From: JBPRGG01 sp051418075
GTDB lineage: Bacteria > Bacteroidota > Bacteroidia > Cytophagales > Cyclobacteriaceae
Assembly: GCA_051418075.1 (NCBI GenBank)
Contig: JBPRGG010000171.1
Span: 46,588-110,587 of the forward strand
Direction of reading: 5' to 3'
DNA length: 64,000 nt
A program made the translations under genes and the position numbers. The notes beneath the pieces were generated by a model. The model worked only from the letters and a program-made list of their open reading frames with translations. It was not told the DNA's origin and did no database searches. Below, in pieces: positions 9,204 through 18,007 of the stretch. Position 1 is the first letter of the stretch. The number at the start of each line of letters is the position of its first letter.

Positions 9204-10919
9204 CTACCGGCTCACCATCAACCGGTAAGTTTTAAACCCATGATCACTGTAAATTGTTAGCAGGTAAATGCCTTCCTGTACATCGGATAGGTCGAAAGTA
9301 AAGGCATTTCTTCCTGTTTTGAAGCTTCTCTGCGGGACTAACTCTTTGACAGGTTTTCCTGAGATGTCGAGCAATGCCACCCGACCTGTAATGGGTTTAG
9401 CCAGCTCGAAATCCAGGGAAGTATGACCACTGGCAGGATTGGGATAGATGCTGAGTCTACGCAGGTGCAGGGTTGAACGGCAGGCTTCGAAGAAGGTACA
9501 GGAGGAACCAGACTTTAATTCTTCTGAATCAGATGTGATAAGCTCATATTCCTGCCGGAGCTGATTGCCGGTATCCGGTGGTAATGCAGCGAATAATGCT
9601 TCGGAGGGTTCAAACCAGAAGATTTGATCCTCAGAAAGTATGGAGGGATAATCGGAATTATTCAACAATACTGGCACCAGGTGCTGGATTTTTTCATCAA
9701 AATATTTTCTCCTTGATTTCTCGATTTGATCTTTTTTTGTTATCCATTGAAATTGTTGTTCCCCAAATATATTTGTCAGGAAAACCAAAGAAATTTTTGA
9801 ATCCAATTTTTGATTTGGTCCTTTGGAGGAATTATCATTTATACTTCTACCATTAGGAAATAAATTAATTTCCAATGAGGTAGATGAAAAACTAATTTTG
9901 TTTTCTCTGATTTCAAAACCCAATTCACTAAGTTCTTTTTTGGAAAGTTGAATCATTGATAATTCTTCAATCAAATCCGCACTTCGATTTTCTTTGAGAT
10001 AAACCACCAGGTTTTTTTCCGGTTGCAACGCTTTTTCGGCTTGAATTTTTCCATAAATCTCCTGATGTCGTTGAAATTTTTGAGGAAATAATTCAAATAA
10101 TTGATCAGATGGTTGTAGCCAAAGCAAATATTCTGTTTCTGGAACTTTAATCTGTTCTGGATTGATCAGAATTGGTATTAATAAATCGTTCTCAGAAGCA
10201 AATTCACCTTCTTCAATTCTATGGGCTATATATTTTGTGATGCGAGCCGGAAAAAAATCAAAATTTGAATACAATTGCTTTTTATTATGACGATTTTTCG
10301 CACCTGAAACCCGGGTAAACTCCCCACCGAGCGCAACCCTTCTCCGGTGAAAATAAACCGTATCTCCCTGCCAGATATTTTTATAGTAAATGCCCGTTTC
10401 ATCCAGCATAAAACCAATCTTTTTCAGCTCTTCATTGGTGAGGGTGACGATCAAAGAATTGCCGTCGATGACTGTATCCTCCGGCCAGGGATTGATGATT
10501 GGAGTGTTTTTTGTCGGTTGTGGTGAAGTGGACCTGCTGTTATTTGGTAGTTCAGCATCCTTTATTGGAGCGTTTGATAAAGCTAAATTTTTGCCGGCAG
10601 GCGTTAAATCTGGCCTTTTCTTTTTTATGATCTTTGGTACATTTTCAGTTTTTTCAAATTCCGGACTAACAGTTTCTGCTGTTTGGTTGATTTGTAATGG
10701 AGCCCACCAATAGAGGAGTAGCCCCAGGCCCATGATAGTAATAGTCATGATCGTGATGTTTAAATGATTAATACTTGTTTTTCCCCTCTGCGTGGCCTTA
10801 GCAGGCGGGTTGTTGATTAAATGGTGCACCTGGTCGAGTCTGTAGTAATCCGGCATCGCTTTAAATTGCCGGTAAAACTGGTTGAGATCGTTATCTTTAT
10901 ATTTCTTTTTCATGGTCAT
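9204..10919 (-). CDS. Membrane protein with type IX secretion C-terminal sorting domain, in anti-sigma position
   Basis: A 571-residue protein whose start overlaps the stop of the ECF sigma gene by four bases (ATGA). Residues 1-50 are charged and likely cytoplasmic, and a single transmembrane helix lies at about 54-73 (ITIMTITIMGLGLLLYWW). The outer part contains two related ~140-residue units: one with TNEELKKIGF and LLWLQPSDQLFELFPQ, the other with SKKELSELGF and IFWFEPSEALFAALPP. Residues ~490-571 (LSIYPNPASGHTSLDF to TYRLMVSR) are a type A T9SS sorting domain. Its position after a sigma gene and its topology suggest an anti-sigma factor, but no known anti-sigma domain was recognised. A sorting domain on a membrane-anchored protein is odd. 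Confidence 0.8.
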   Translation of the reverse strand: MTMKKKYKDNDLNQFYRQFKAMPDYYRLDQVHHLINNPPAKATQRGKTSINHLNITIMTITIMGLGLLLYWWAPLQINQTAETVSPEFEKTENVPKIIKKKRPDLTPAGKNLALSNAPIKDAELPNNSRSTSPQPTKNTPIINPWPEDTVIDGNSLIVTLTNEELKKIGFMLDETGIYYKNIWQGDTVYFHRRRVALGGEFTRVSGAKNRHNKKQLYSNFDFFPARITKYIAHRIEEGEFASENDLLIPILINPEQIKVPETEYLLWLQPSDQLFELFPQKFQRHQEIYGKIQAEKALQPEKNLVVYLKENRSADLIEELSMIQLSKKELSELGFEIRENKISFSSTSLEINLFPNGRSINDNSSKGPNQKLDSKISLVFLTNIFGEQQFQWITKKDQIEKSRRKYFDEKIQHLVPVLLNNSDYPSILSEDQIFWFEPSEALFAALPPDTGNQLRQEYELITSDSEELKSGSSCTFFEACRSTLHLRRLSIYPNPASGHTSLDFELAKPITGRVALLDISGKPVKELVPQRSFKTGRNAFTFDLSDVQEGIYLLTIYSDHGFKTYRLMVSR

Positions 10920-11443
10920 AGTGATAAAAACAAAAGCATCATTTTCACCTGATGGGGAGCATTGAGCATCTTCAGCAATTTTTCCCGGCCCCGTTTCAGT
11001 CTCAGTTTTACCCCGGATAAACTGCCGCCCTGGATCTTCCTGATTTCTTCCTGCGATAGATCTGAAATATGGAATAAGATCAATGTCTCGGCCATTTTGG
11101 GCGGTAATAGCAAAAGCTTTTGGTAGATTAGTTTAAAATCAGTTGCCGCTTCTGCATCATGGGCCAGATCCTCTATTTGCTCCAATTCGGAAGGATTGAT
11201 TTCTCCCCTGAACTTTTGCTGCCGAAAACGCATCCGGCTCAGGTTGCCGGCAACCCGGAACATGTAGGGCTTTATAGCATTCTTATCTTTTATATCCTGG
11301 TATTGGTTGTATGTGGCCAGGATGGTATCCTGCAGTAAATCTTCGGCATCCTCCTTATTTCCGGCCAATACCCGGCAGTAGCGGGAAAGGCTGGTGTGTA
11401 AAGGTTGATAGTGGCTGAGAAATACCTGCTGTAAATTTTTCAC
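10916..11443 (-). CDS. ECF RNA polymerase sigma factor
   Basis: A 175-residue group IV sigma factor. Region 2 covers residues ~10-75, with the core-binding stretch NKEDAEDLLQDTILATYNQY and the -10-reading stretch PYMFRVAGNLSRMRFRQQK. Region 4 covers ~105-165, with the HTH DLSQEEIRKIQGGSLSGVKLRLKRGREKL. It directs RNA polymerase to a specific promoter set, normally held inactive by a partner anti-sigma factor. The likely partner is the membrane protein encoded directly downstream, whose start overlaps this gene's stop. Its targets are not shown by the sequence; the nearby lipoprotein family with a shared upstream element is one possibility. Confidence 0.92.
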   Translation of the reverse strand: MKNLQQVFLSHYQPLHTSLSRYCRVLAGNKEDAEDLLQDTILATYNQYQDIKDKNAIKPYMFRVAGNLSRMRFRQQKFRGEINPSELEQIEDLAHDAEAATDFKLIYQKLLLLPPKMAETLILFHISDLSQEEIRKIQGGSLSGVKLRLKRGREKLLKMLNAPHQVKMMLLFLSL

Positions 11444-12085
11444 TTGATATTAATTTTAGCACTCATTAATTAAGTTGCATTAGCAGCTCGAAAAGTTACA
11501 GGGAAAGGAAAAATATTTTTTGTGGTAGCTAAAAAACTGAGAAAAAACTTAAAGATCCATTTTTATTGCTATAGTTAGATATCAATTGTGTTTCCCCTAC
11601 CCTACTCATGGAATTGTTGGAGACTTCTTAATGTTTCTCAGAATTGTACAGGTTATATTTTGCTTTCTGCTTGGCCTGGCATATCGCCGTATTTCAGCTG
11701 CAAGTTCTTTTCCTGCAGAAAATAAACAAGAGCAGTTAATGCCAGGTAAATACTCCCGATTATTATGGTTATTTTTATCATATTTCTCATCCGGTTGTCT
11801 TATTCCACTGAAAAACAGAAATCAGCTGTACCTCAAATATAAGCAATGCCCAATCACCAATAGCAATCTTCAACCAGGCTAAGCATTGGCAGAGGTTTGT
11901 AACAGCCGGGCAAATGGATGCTTTGTGGATTAAGTTAAAAAAGACAGGGTGCCTTATACAATTTAGCAAATACCTGAATATCAACCACTATTACTAAATT
12001 TTTTTAATAGATGTTGCTTTTTGTGATCTATTATGAGGCTAAAATTATTCACTTAAAAGCCTCTAACTTGACATAGCGGCTTCAT
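11444..12085. other. Long non-coding gap
   Basis: About 640 bases between the sigma gene and the first GCAACATAA element. The first ~130 bases, opposite the sigma gene start, should hold its promoter. A 98-codon plus-strand frame from 11586 and a shorter frame around 11820-12000 (with KHWQRFVTAGQMDALWIKLK) can be read. Neither has a credible start or recognisable homology, so they may be remnants. Nothing else supportable was seen. Confidence 0.3.
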
Positions 12086-12146
12086 GCAACATAATGACAT
12101 AGAAGCAACCTATGAAAGCAAAAACTTTCATGATTTTGCAACATAA
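12086..12146 (+). promoter_or_regulatory. GCAACATAA element, copy A (upstream of pseudogene)
   Basis: GCAACATAA at 12086-12094, GCAACCTAT at 12105-12113 and GCAACATAA at 12138-12146 start 19 and then 33 bases apart. The last copy sits in AAAACTTTCATGATTTTGCA followed by ACATAAGTAT. The same arrangement precedes the genes at 13678 and, partly, 15747, so it is a family-specific promoter or regulator-binding region. Confidence 0.6.
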
Positions 12147-12278
12147 GTATTTTACCTTTCACTAACCAAAAGGCGATATTTAAATAAGTTTTAGTTGGCC
12201 CGGAAACCACAAGAACAGCTTCAAACACAGGGCTTGCTTTGTGATAAATCGTTTTTTCAAACCTAAATACTTATTACT

Positions 12279-12620
12279 ATGAAATGCTTAAGTTTCTTTT
12301 TAAATGTATACCTGGTAGCGCTAATGAGCGCCGCACTATTTTCATGTCACCCGGATGAAATTCCTGATTCATCCACCGGGGTCAAATTTTTCCTTTCACC
12401 GTGATTGGTCCAGGATAAAGGAGTCAGGATGAGTCAGGAAGATAATCAATTCCCCAATGTAGACACAGACATATGTGATCTTGTTCATGTAATCTAGGTC
12501 GAAATAATGCTGGAAGGCATATCGGATGCCATTGGGCTTCCTGTTTAAAGGTCGATTTTCAGGAAAACAGATTCCCCATTGGTGAATTTAGTGGAGCTTT
12601 TAGTTTTTGTGCAGTCCCGG
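12279..12620 (+). pseudogene. Decayed copy of the tandem lipoprotein family
   Basis: Translation from ATG 12279 gives a lipoprotein signal (LMSAALFSC) followed by HPDEIPDSSTGVKFFLSP. This clearly matches the start of the paralogues at 13678, 15747 and 18008. The frame is then cut by three in-frame stops: TGA after FLSP, TAG in the segment matching VHAAYAEIM, and TAA replacing the Lys codon in LPVKQW. Between the stops the homology is plain (MSQEDNQFPNVDTDICDLVH, VEIMLEGISDAIGLPV), so decay is by point mutation. Similarity fades near 12600 and no C-terminal enzymatic domain is left. The upstream GCAACATAA element is still well kept. Confidence 0.88.
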
Positions 12621-12841
12621 TAAGTGCTGGCGGGTTGGGCAACAAGCTATATGGTTGACAGCCATGGCGATACGTTAGCGCTGGCTATCCTTGATGGCCA
12701 GGTAATTGGTGGCAGACAAGAGGTGCCACTGGAAGTGGATATACTGACGATTTTAATAATACAGTTGATCGAATTTCTCACCATCACTGGTCAGGAACCA
12801 TTACTATGATAAATAAATGAAAAATAATAACAGTTAAGATC

Positions 12842-13345
12842 ATGAAAATTTTAATATCCTTGTTTTATATTTTAATCTGTATGTTCGGGTTGGTCAATTG
12901 CCAGGAAGAATCAGCAGATCCAGTTAATTATGGACGATCTTTCATTGAAACATCGACCACAGCATTGAACCTGGATGACCTGGAAGGTAATTGGAATGCT
13001 GCCAGGATTTCTCCTTATTCACAGGTTACTGATTTTTCATTAAGTTCCCTCAAATTCCAAATTAAGGATCGGGCTACTTGTTGCATTTTTGGGCAATATG
13101 CTTTTGATTGTAATCAAAAACCATGGAATTGTAATAAAACGGCATTTTCTATTGATCTCGAAAATACTGCATTTGCAAATCCATTAAAAGTATCGGTTAA
13201 TAGGATCGCTGTTGAAAATTTTATAAATACTCAGGAGTTGGAGGTGGAATTTCTGGTTCCGGTGGAATATTTCAAAGAAAAAGAGGAAATACCAATTTTC
13301 GATCCATATAAACAAGTAAGTATCATATTTATACGTGAAATATGA
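12842..13345 (+). CDS. Hypothetical cysteine-rich lipoprotein
   Basis: A 167-residue protein with a lipoprotein signal (ICMFGLVNC, then QEESADP), so it is likely anchored in the outer membrane. The mature part holds a Cys cluster (RATCCIFGQYAFDC and WNCNKTAF, about residues 79-100) and predicted beta-strands, resembling a lipocalin-like or META-like small beta-barrel only in general character. No family was recognised. It lies between the pseudogene and the first intact member of the tandem lipoprotein family, on the same strand. A strong terminator at 13373-13410 makes it a transcription unit of its own. Confidence 0.75.
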   Translation: MKILISLFYILICMFGLVNCQEESADPVNYGRSFIETSTTALNLDDLEGNWNAARISPYSQVTDFSLSSLKFQIKDRATCCIFGQYAFDCNQKPWNCNKTAFSIDLENTAFANPLKVSVNRIAVENFINTQELEVEFLVPVEYFKEKEEIPIFDPYKQVSIIFIREI

Positions 13346-13372
13346 TCATTGAACCCACCTGGTTTTACCATT

Positions 13373-13410
13373 ATGCACATACTATATCCGGAGTATGTGC
13401 ATAATTTTTT
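13373..13410 (+). terminator. Rho-independent terminator
   Basis: A perfect 11-bp stem, ATGCACATACT (13373-13383) with AGTATGTGCAT (13392-13402), has an eight-base loop and is followed by AATTTTTT. It ends the transcript of the lipoprotein gene at 12842. Confidence 0.9.
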
Positions 13411-13472
13411 GATGGGGCCAAACTAAGCTTATTACACACTTCATCTCCTTAAAACAAATATGGAACCATCAT

Positions 13473-13533
13473 GCAACATAATGACATAGATGCAACATAA
13501 AGAACCAAAAACTTTCATGCTTTTGCAACATAA
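13473..13533 (+). promoter_or_regulatory. GCAACATAA element, copy B (upstream of 13678 gene)
   Basis: Three exact GCAACATAA copies at 13473-13481, 13492-13500 and 13525-13533 have the same 19- and 33-base spacing as copy A. AAAACTTTCATG precedes the last copy, and similar sequence (TATTTAACCTTCCACTAA) follows. It lies ~145 bases before the start codon, which leaves room for a long 5' leader. Confidence 0.62.
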
Positions 13534-13677
13534 GTATTTAACCTTCCACTAATAGAAAGACGATATTTAAGTAAATATTTGACGGCCAGAAAGTATAAGA
13601 ACTGGCTTTGCGGATATTAGAATAAATCGGCCAGACTATATACTCAATCATTTTTTTAAACCTTAATAATTATTACT

Positions 13678-15396
13678 ATGAAAAGCTTTAGAATTTTTTA
13701 CGGGGCCTCCCTGTTAATGCTCATCAGTTCCATAATATTTTCATGTCAGCCAGACGAATTTACTGATGCTCCCACCGGGGTCAAATTTATCCTTTCACCC
13801 AGAATGATTCAGGATGATGGGGCAAGAATGAATCAGGAGGATAACCAGTTCCCCACAGTAGATCCAGGCATGTGTGATATTGTTCATGCTGCCTATGCCG
13901 AAATAATGGTGGAAGGCATATCGAATGCCATTGAACTTCCTGTAAAACAATGGGGAACCAAATTTAAAACTGACCTGGTCGAACTGGCTCCGGGCAACTA
14001 CAACCTGCTAAGCTTTGTAGTATATGATGAGCAGGATCAGGCGATTTTCGCTACTCCTGCTGCAGAAAGTGAGTTCGGACCTTTCGTTTCTGAGGCACTA
14101 CCGCTTGAATTTACAGTATCCCTGTATGATAAATCGGAGCATATGGTAGAAGTCTTGTGTTTGGAAAATTTTGCTCCACCGCAATTTGGTTTTTCCTTTT
14201 GGAAATTGGGCTTAAAAGCTACCAAACAGCTTTGCCTGTTCGGTAATTATTGTGAAACAGCAACTGGACACCAGGTGGCTGAAATGGAAGCCTGGGTTTA
14301 CCCGGATGAACAGCAAACTTTAGCAGCTGATCTGATCTGGTGGGCCCGTACTGATCCGGAAGATGAAGATCCGGATAATGATCTGCTTTGTTTAAAATTT
14401 CCTTATGATCCTGAAACACCTGTGGAAGAACAAACCTTCTATGTATTGTTGAAATTAGAAAATGTTTTTCTCAATGCTACTTTGAGCCTGGCCGAAATTG
14501 ATAAAATCAATGAAATGGAAGGATATCTTCATTTAAATAAAAATTGCCAGGAAAATTTTGAACCATTCCAAATATCTGAGCAGGATCGGGTGGCCATAAT
14601 GGAAGATCCTGATCTGGCCGTCCATTACCGGGTAATTGGTGATGGGCCTGTTAATATGGTATTTGTTCCCGGATGGACCAATCCATTAACCATTTTCACT
14701 AAACAATTCGATTATTTCAGTGACAAAGCCCGCAGCATTTATATTGATTTACCCGGACAGGGGAAAAGTGAAGCTCCAGCCCCCGGAAATCCACTAGATC
14801 CTAATGAACCTGGTCTACACTACACCATGGATCTCATGGCTGAAGCATTGTATACAGTTATAAAAAAAGAAGGATTGGAAAATTTCGTAGCGGTGGGATT
14901 TTCTCTTGGTCCCAGGGTTTGGGGGCTCTACGAAAAATCCCACCCGGGCATGATCAGTAAACTGGTAAATCTGGATGGCGGTTTTATGCCCTGGCCCGAA
15001 GATCCTGTTGAAAGAGAAAAAAGACAAGAGAAAAGGGAAGCAACTTACCTGGCTCAACTCGAGTGGGATATTAATGCCAAGAAAGGACTTGCTCGAGTGC
15101 TAGTTCCTCCCGGGTCTCCGGCTGATTTAGAGGAATTAGTGCAATACTTTTGGGATTATCCTCCCGATATTTTGGCTAATATTTACTATTATTATGATGC
15201 GGAAAATGCAAATGAACCGGTAGGCTGGACTTATCCCAAACTTTGTTTTTATGCAAATCCGAACCCGAATATGGATAAAGTAAATTGGATTTATCCCAAT
15301 AATACAACATTTTCTTTTCCCGGAAGAGGGCATGTTATTCAATGGGTATTTAATGAAGAGATCAATCCGATCATCTGGGAATTTGTAAAAGATTAG
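13678..15396 (+). CDS. Surface lipoprotein with family N-module and alpha/beta-hydrolase domain
   Basis: A 572-residue lipoprotein with signal ISSIIFSC followed by QPDEF, an acidic stretch resembling the Bacteroidota lipoprotein surface-export signal. Residues ~25-300 form the module shared with the genes at 15747 and 18008 (TGVKFILSP, MNQEDNQFPTV, FATPAAESEFGPFV, APPQFGFSFW). Residues ~310-572 are an alpha/beta hydrolase: VFVPGWTNP is the oxyanion-type loop, DLPGQGKSEAP follows, GFSLG holds the nucleophile Ser409, and GRGHVIQW holds His552. The reaction is probably ester or amide cleavage; substrate unknown. The C-terminal half is nearly identical in layout to the gene at 18008, and 3' flanking DNA is also shared, pointing to tandem duplication. 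Confidence 0.85.
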   Translation: MKSFRIFYGASLLMLISSIIFSCQPDEFTDAPTGVKFILSPRMIQDDGARMNQEDNQFPTVDPGMCDIVHAAYAEIMVEGISNAIELPVKQWGTKFKTDLVELAPGNYNLLSFVVYDEQDQAIFATPAAESEFGPFVSEALPLEFTVSLYDKSEHMVEVLCLENFAPPQFGFSFWKLGLKATKQLCLFGNYCETATGHQVAEMEAWVYPDEQQTLAADLIWWARTDPEDEDPDNDLLCLKFPYDPETPVEEQTFYVLLKLENVFLNATLSLAEIDKINEMEGYLHLNKNCQENFEPFQISEQDRVAIMEDPDLAVHYRVIGDGPVNMVFVPGWTNPLTIFTKQFDYFSDKARSIYIDLPGQGKSEAPAPGNPLDPNEPGLHYTMDLMAEALYTVIKKEGLENFVAVGFSLGPRVWGLYEKSHPGMISKLVNLDGGFMPWPEDPVEREKRQEKREATYLAQLEWDINAKKGLARVLVPPGSPADLEELVQYFWDYPPDILANIYYYYDAENANEPVGWTYPKLCFYANPNPNMDKVNWIYPNNTTFSFPGRGHVIQWVFNEEINPIIWEFVKD

Positions 15397-15475
15397 ACCT
15401 GGAATACCATTCAAAATTCATATCTACCAGGCACTTTTGAAAAAAGCCGCACTGACTATTTTTAGTATTATTCTT

Positions 15476-15500
15476 AGCCTCTGTATCCTCTGCAGGGGCT
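15476..15500 (+). terminator. Stem-loop after hydrolase lipoprotein, weak terminator
   Basis: AGCCTCTG (15476-15483) pairs with CAGGGGCT (15493-15500) with one G-T pair. The same stem after the gene at 18008 is followed by a T-run, but here it is followed by ATTATAATG. This copy may therefore terminate poorly. Confidence 0.5.
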
Positions 15501-15559
15501 ATTATAATGCTTGATTTGTATACCAAATTTTTTGTAGAGGTTACGCTAAAGTTCCAAAT

Positions 15560-15609
15560 GCAACATAATGATAACATGTGATCAAAACTTTCACTTTTTT
15601 GCAACATAA
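15560..15609 (+). promoter_or_regulatory. GCAACATAA element, copy C (upstream of 15747 gene)
   Basis: Two exact GCAACATAA copies lie at 15560-15568 and 15601-15609, with AAAACTTTCA before the second. The middle copy found in A and B is missing and the spacing is 41 instead of 52 bases. No such element precedes the next gene at 18008, which probably relies on this promoter. Confidence 0.58.
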
Positions 15610-15746
15610 GTATATAGTTTTAGGCTGCTAAGTAAGCTAATTTTAGATCAGGTTTTGGGTTTGTAATAATCAATCAGATTTCTAAGAATCTAAACCTAAT
15701 AATTTCACTATCAACAAGTCCATTTTTTAATTTAATTTTTACACCT

Positions 15747-17939
15747 ATGAAAAATTTTAAATCTTTTTTCGTCGCATCATTGGTAGTTCTGATGAGTGCA
15801 TTTTTAGTCTCCTGTCAGCAGGATGATATCACTGTTTCACCTACAGGGGTAGAATTTATCCTTTCACCTGGCCTGGTTCAGGATGATGGGGCTCGAATGA
15901 ATCAGGATGGTAATGAATTTCCCACCGTTGGAGAAGGAGTGTGTGAGCTTATAAATGCTGCTTATGTTGAAGTAGTTATTGAGGGAATTGCTGATGAACT
16001 TACGTTGCCCGTTAATCAATGGGGAGTCGAATATAAAACAGACCTGGCTGAACTGGAACCGGGCACCTATTATATATTGAGCTTTGTAGTATACAATGAT
16101 CAGGGAGATGCCATTTTCGCTACCCCTGCTGCAGATAGTGAATTTGGTCCTTTTGTATCAACAGCACTACCGCTTCAATTTTCAGTTTCCCTGTATGAAA
16201 AAACGCCTTTGATTATAGAAGTGCTATGTGTTGAAAATTTCACACCCCCTCAATTTGGCTTTTCATTCTGGAATTTAGATATAAAAGCTACCCGGCAGCT
16301 TTGTATTTGGGGTAATTCTTGTGATCCAGATCAAAATAACGGTCTGGCTCAAATGGAGGCCTGGATATATCCGGATAAACAGCATACTGAGGCAACGGAT
16401 CTGATCTGGGGTGGTCGTACGGATATAGAAGATGAAGACCCGGATAATAACATCCTTTGTTTGAAATTCCCTTATGATCCGGAAATACCAGCGGAAGAAC
16501 AGATTTTCTATGTGATGTTGCAAATAGATAATATTTTACTGACTGCTACTTTAAGTCTGGCCGACATTGAAGAAATAAATACCAACGCAGGCTATATTCA
16601 CCTGAACAAAGATTGCGACTACAATTTTAATCTATTCGAAAATACAGCAAATTTCAGGGTGGAACCTGGTGGAGAGGATGATACCCAGGCTATGCTGCAG
16701 GCCTTTGCCCTGGCCAAAGCTGCAGGTCCAGGTTCGGTGGTAGAGCTTGTTGAGGGTGAATATTTCATTGACTTCATTGAAATCAGAGAATTCAAAGGAA
16801 AATTCATTGGCGCTGGTAAAGGAAAAACCATCATTACTCCGGCAGAAGAACTTGCCATAGAGGATTTGATCGATCTTTACCTTAACACAATCCTGATACG
16901 ATTTGTGGGTGGTGATGTAACCATGAGTGATATGACCATTAAAACCAATCCGGGAAGTTTTAATTCAGGAAGTCTAGAAGTCATCGATGGTTTGGTTGGG
17001 TTTTCTTCAATCACCGCTCAATATACAGCCGAAGATGATTATATAAAAGTCTCTGTGGATAATGTTGAATTTAAAGGACATTTAAATGCATATCACGGGT
17101 TAAAGGCTGAATCTGGTTATCTTGGTTATAAAACACCTATACCTCTTTCCAATTACGATATAGAAGTCACCAATTGTTCTTTTGAAGGATTTAAATGGTA
17201 TGGAGTCCTGATCATGGAATTAGACGAAGGTAGTATAACCGTAGGAACTAATGAAAGAGGTAATGTATTTCAAAACAATAATTTTGTAGACCTGGGAATA
17301 TGGCACAACGCCAATGTTAAAGGGTTGGTTCAGGGAAATTCATTTATTAGCCATGGCGGCGGTGCATCTATTCAACTATTCAGTGCACCCTACCCTTCCG
17401 GACTGGAACAAGTACCACAAACTTTCAGGTCAATTGTCTATATTGACAATAATGATTTTGATGTGGCAGATTGCAATGGCGCTATGATTATTAATGATAA
17501 TCGCCTTATTTTTTATCCTGATGAATTATCAATGCTGGTCCATGTAAAAAACAACCGGATAAAAGCCCATAATCCCAATAAATACGGCATTGTTTCCATG
17601 AATACTAGTGGCATGGTAATCAAAAATAACAAATTAAGTGGATCAGGTGCTGATGGCATTTACATCATGCGACAGAAAGATGTAAGTACCGAAAATGGCT
17701 TGATCACTGAAAATACATTTTCCCAAACCAGTTATACCGGGGCTACTGTACATCTGGACTATGGATCCCGAAACTGGACCGTTTTAGGTAAAAATCAGGG
17801 AGAAACCGTTATTGATAAGGGAGAAAACAATACCATAACCGGTTTTGATTTGCTGAACATTAGTATGCGGGCGGGCCAAAATCCTACAGAAAATCTTGAT
17901 ACCCAACGGATAGGAATTGACCTTATCAGAGTACAATAG
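15747..17939 (+). CDS. Surface lipoprotein with family N-module and beta-helix domain
   Basis: A 730-residue lipoprotein. The signal ends FLVSC and continues QQDDI, matching the acidic export-signal pattern. Residues ~25-295 are the shared N-module (TGVEFILSPG, MNQDGNEFPTVGEG, FATPAADSEFGPFV, TPPQFGFSFW). The C-terminal ~430 residues are a right-handed parallel beta-helix: a VEPGGEDDTQAMLQAFALAK start typical of pectate-lyase-like folds, then rungs with N-N-x-F/I patterns (VFQNNNFVD, IVYIDNNDFDV, MVIKNNKLSG). Such domains bind or cleave polysaccharides; no specific lyase motif was recognised. It differs from its two neighbours only in the C-terminal domain, so the module has been joined to unrelated effectors. 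Confidence 0.85.
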   Translation: MKNFKSFFVASLVVLMSAFLVSCQQDDITVSPTGVEFILSPGLVQDDGARMNQDGNEFPTVGEGVCELINAAYVEVVIEGIADELTLPVNQWGVEYKTDLAELEPGTYYILSFVVYNDQGDAIFATPAADSEFGPFVSTALPLQFSVSLYEKTPLIIEVLCVENFTPPQFGFSFWNLDIKATRQLCIWGNSCDPDQNNGLAQMEAWIYPDKQHTEATDLIWGGRTDIEDEDPDNNILCLKFPYDPEIPAEEQIFYVMLQIDNILLTATLSLADIEEINTNAGYIHLNKDCDYNFNLFENTANFRVEPGGEDDTQAMLQAFALAKAAGPGSVVELVEGEYFIDFIEIREFKGKFIGAGKGKTIITPAEELAIEDLIDLYLNTILIRFVGGDVTMSDMTIKTNPGSFNSGSLEVIDGLVGFSSITAQYTAEDDYIKVSVDNVEFKGHLNAYHGLKAESGYLGYKTPIPLSNYDIEVTNCSFEGFKWYGVLIMELDEGSITVGTNERGNVFQNNNFVDLGIWHNANVKGLVQGNSFISHGGGASIQLFSAPYPSGLEQVPQTFRSIVYIDNNDFDVADCNGAMIINDNRLIFYPDELSMLVHVKNNRIKAHNPNKYGIVSMNTSGMVIKNNKLSGSGADGIYIMRQKDVSTENGLITENTFSQTSYTGATVHLDYGSRNWTVLGKNQGETVIDKGENNTITGFDLLNISMRAGQNPTENLDTQRIGIDLIRVQ

Positions 17940-18007
17940 CAGCTTTTTGATTTTCTGTAATCCTAAAAAAGTGTCAATAATTTTTTTGAATTTAAAATTT
18001 TACATCC

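Noticed and set aside
11586..11882. 98-codon plus-strand frame in the gap after the ECF sigma gene
   Set aside because: No signal, domain or neighbour support and unusual composition. It may be chance or a remnant, so it is only mentioned in the gap entry.
12086..12146. CRISPR or tandem array reading of GCAACATAA copies
   Set aside because: The copies are nine bases long with conserved, non-unique intervening sequence and fixed position before paralogous genes.
12624..12809. 61-codon frame after the pseudogene
   Set aside because: No similarity to the paralogues' C-terminal parts and no start context. Probably within decayed sequence.
15747..17939. Pectate lyase assignment for the beta-helix domain
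   Set aside because: The fold is clear but no lyase catalytic motif could be identified, so the function was left open.
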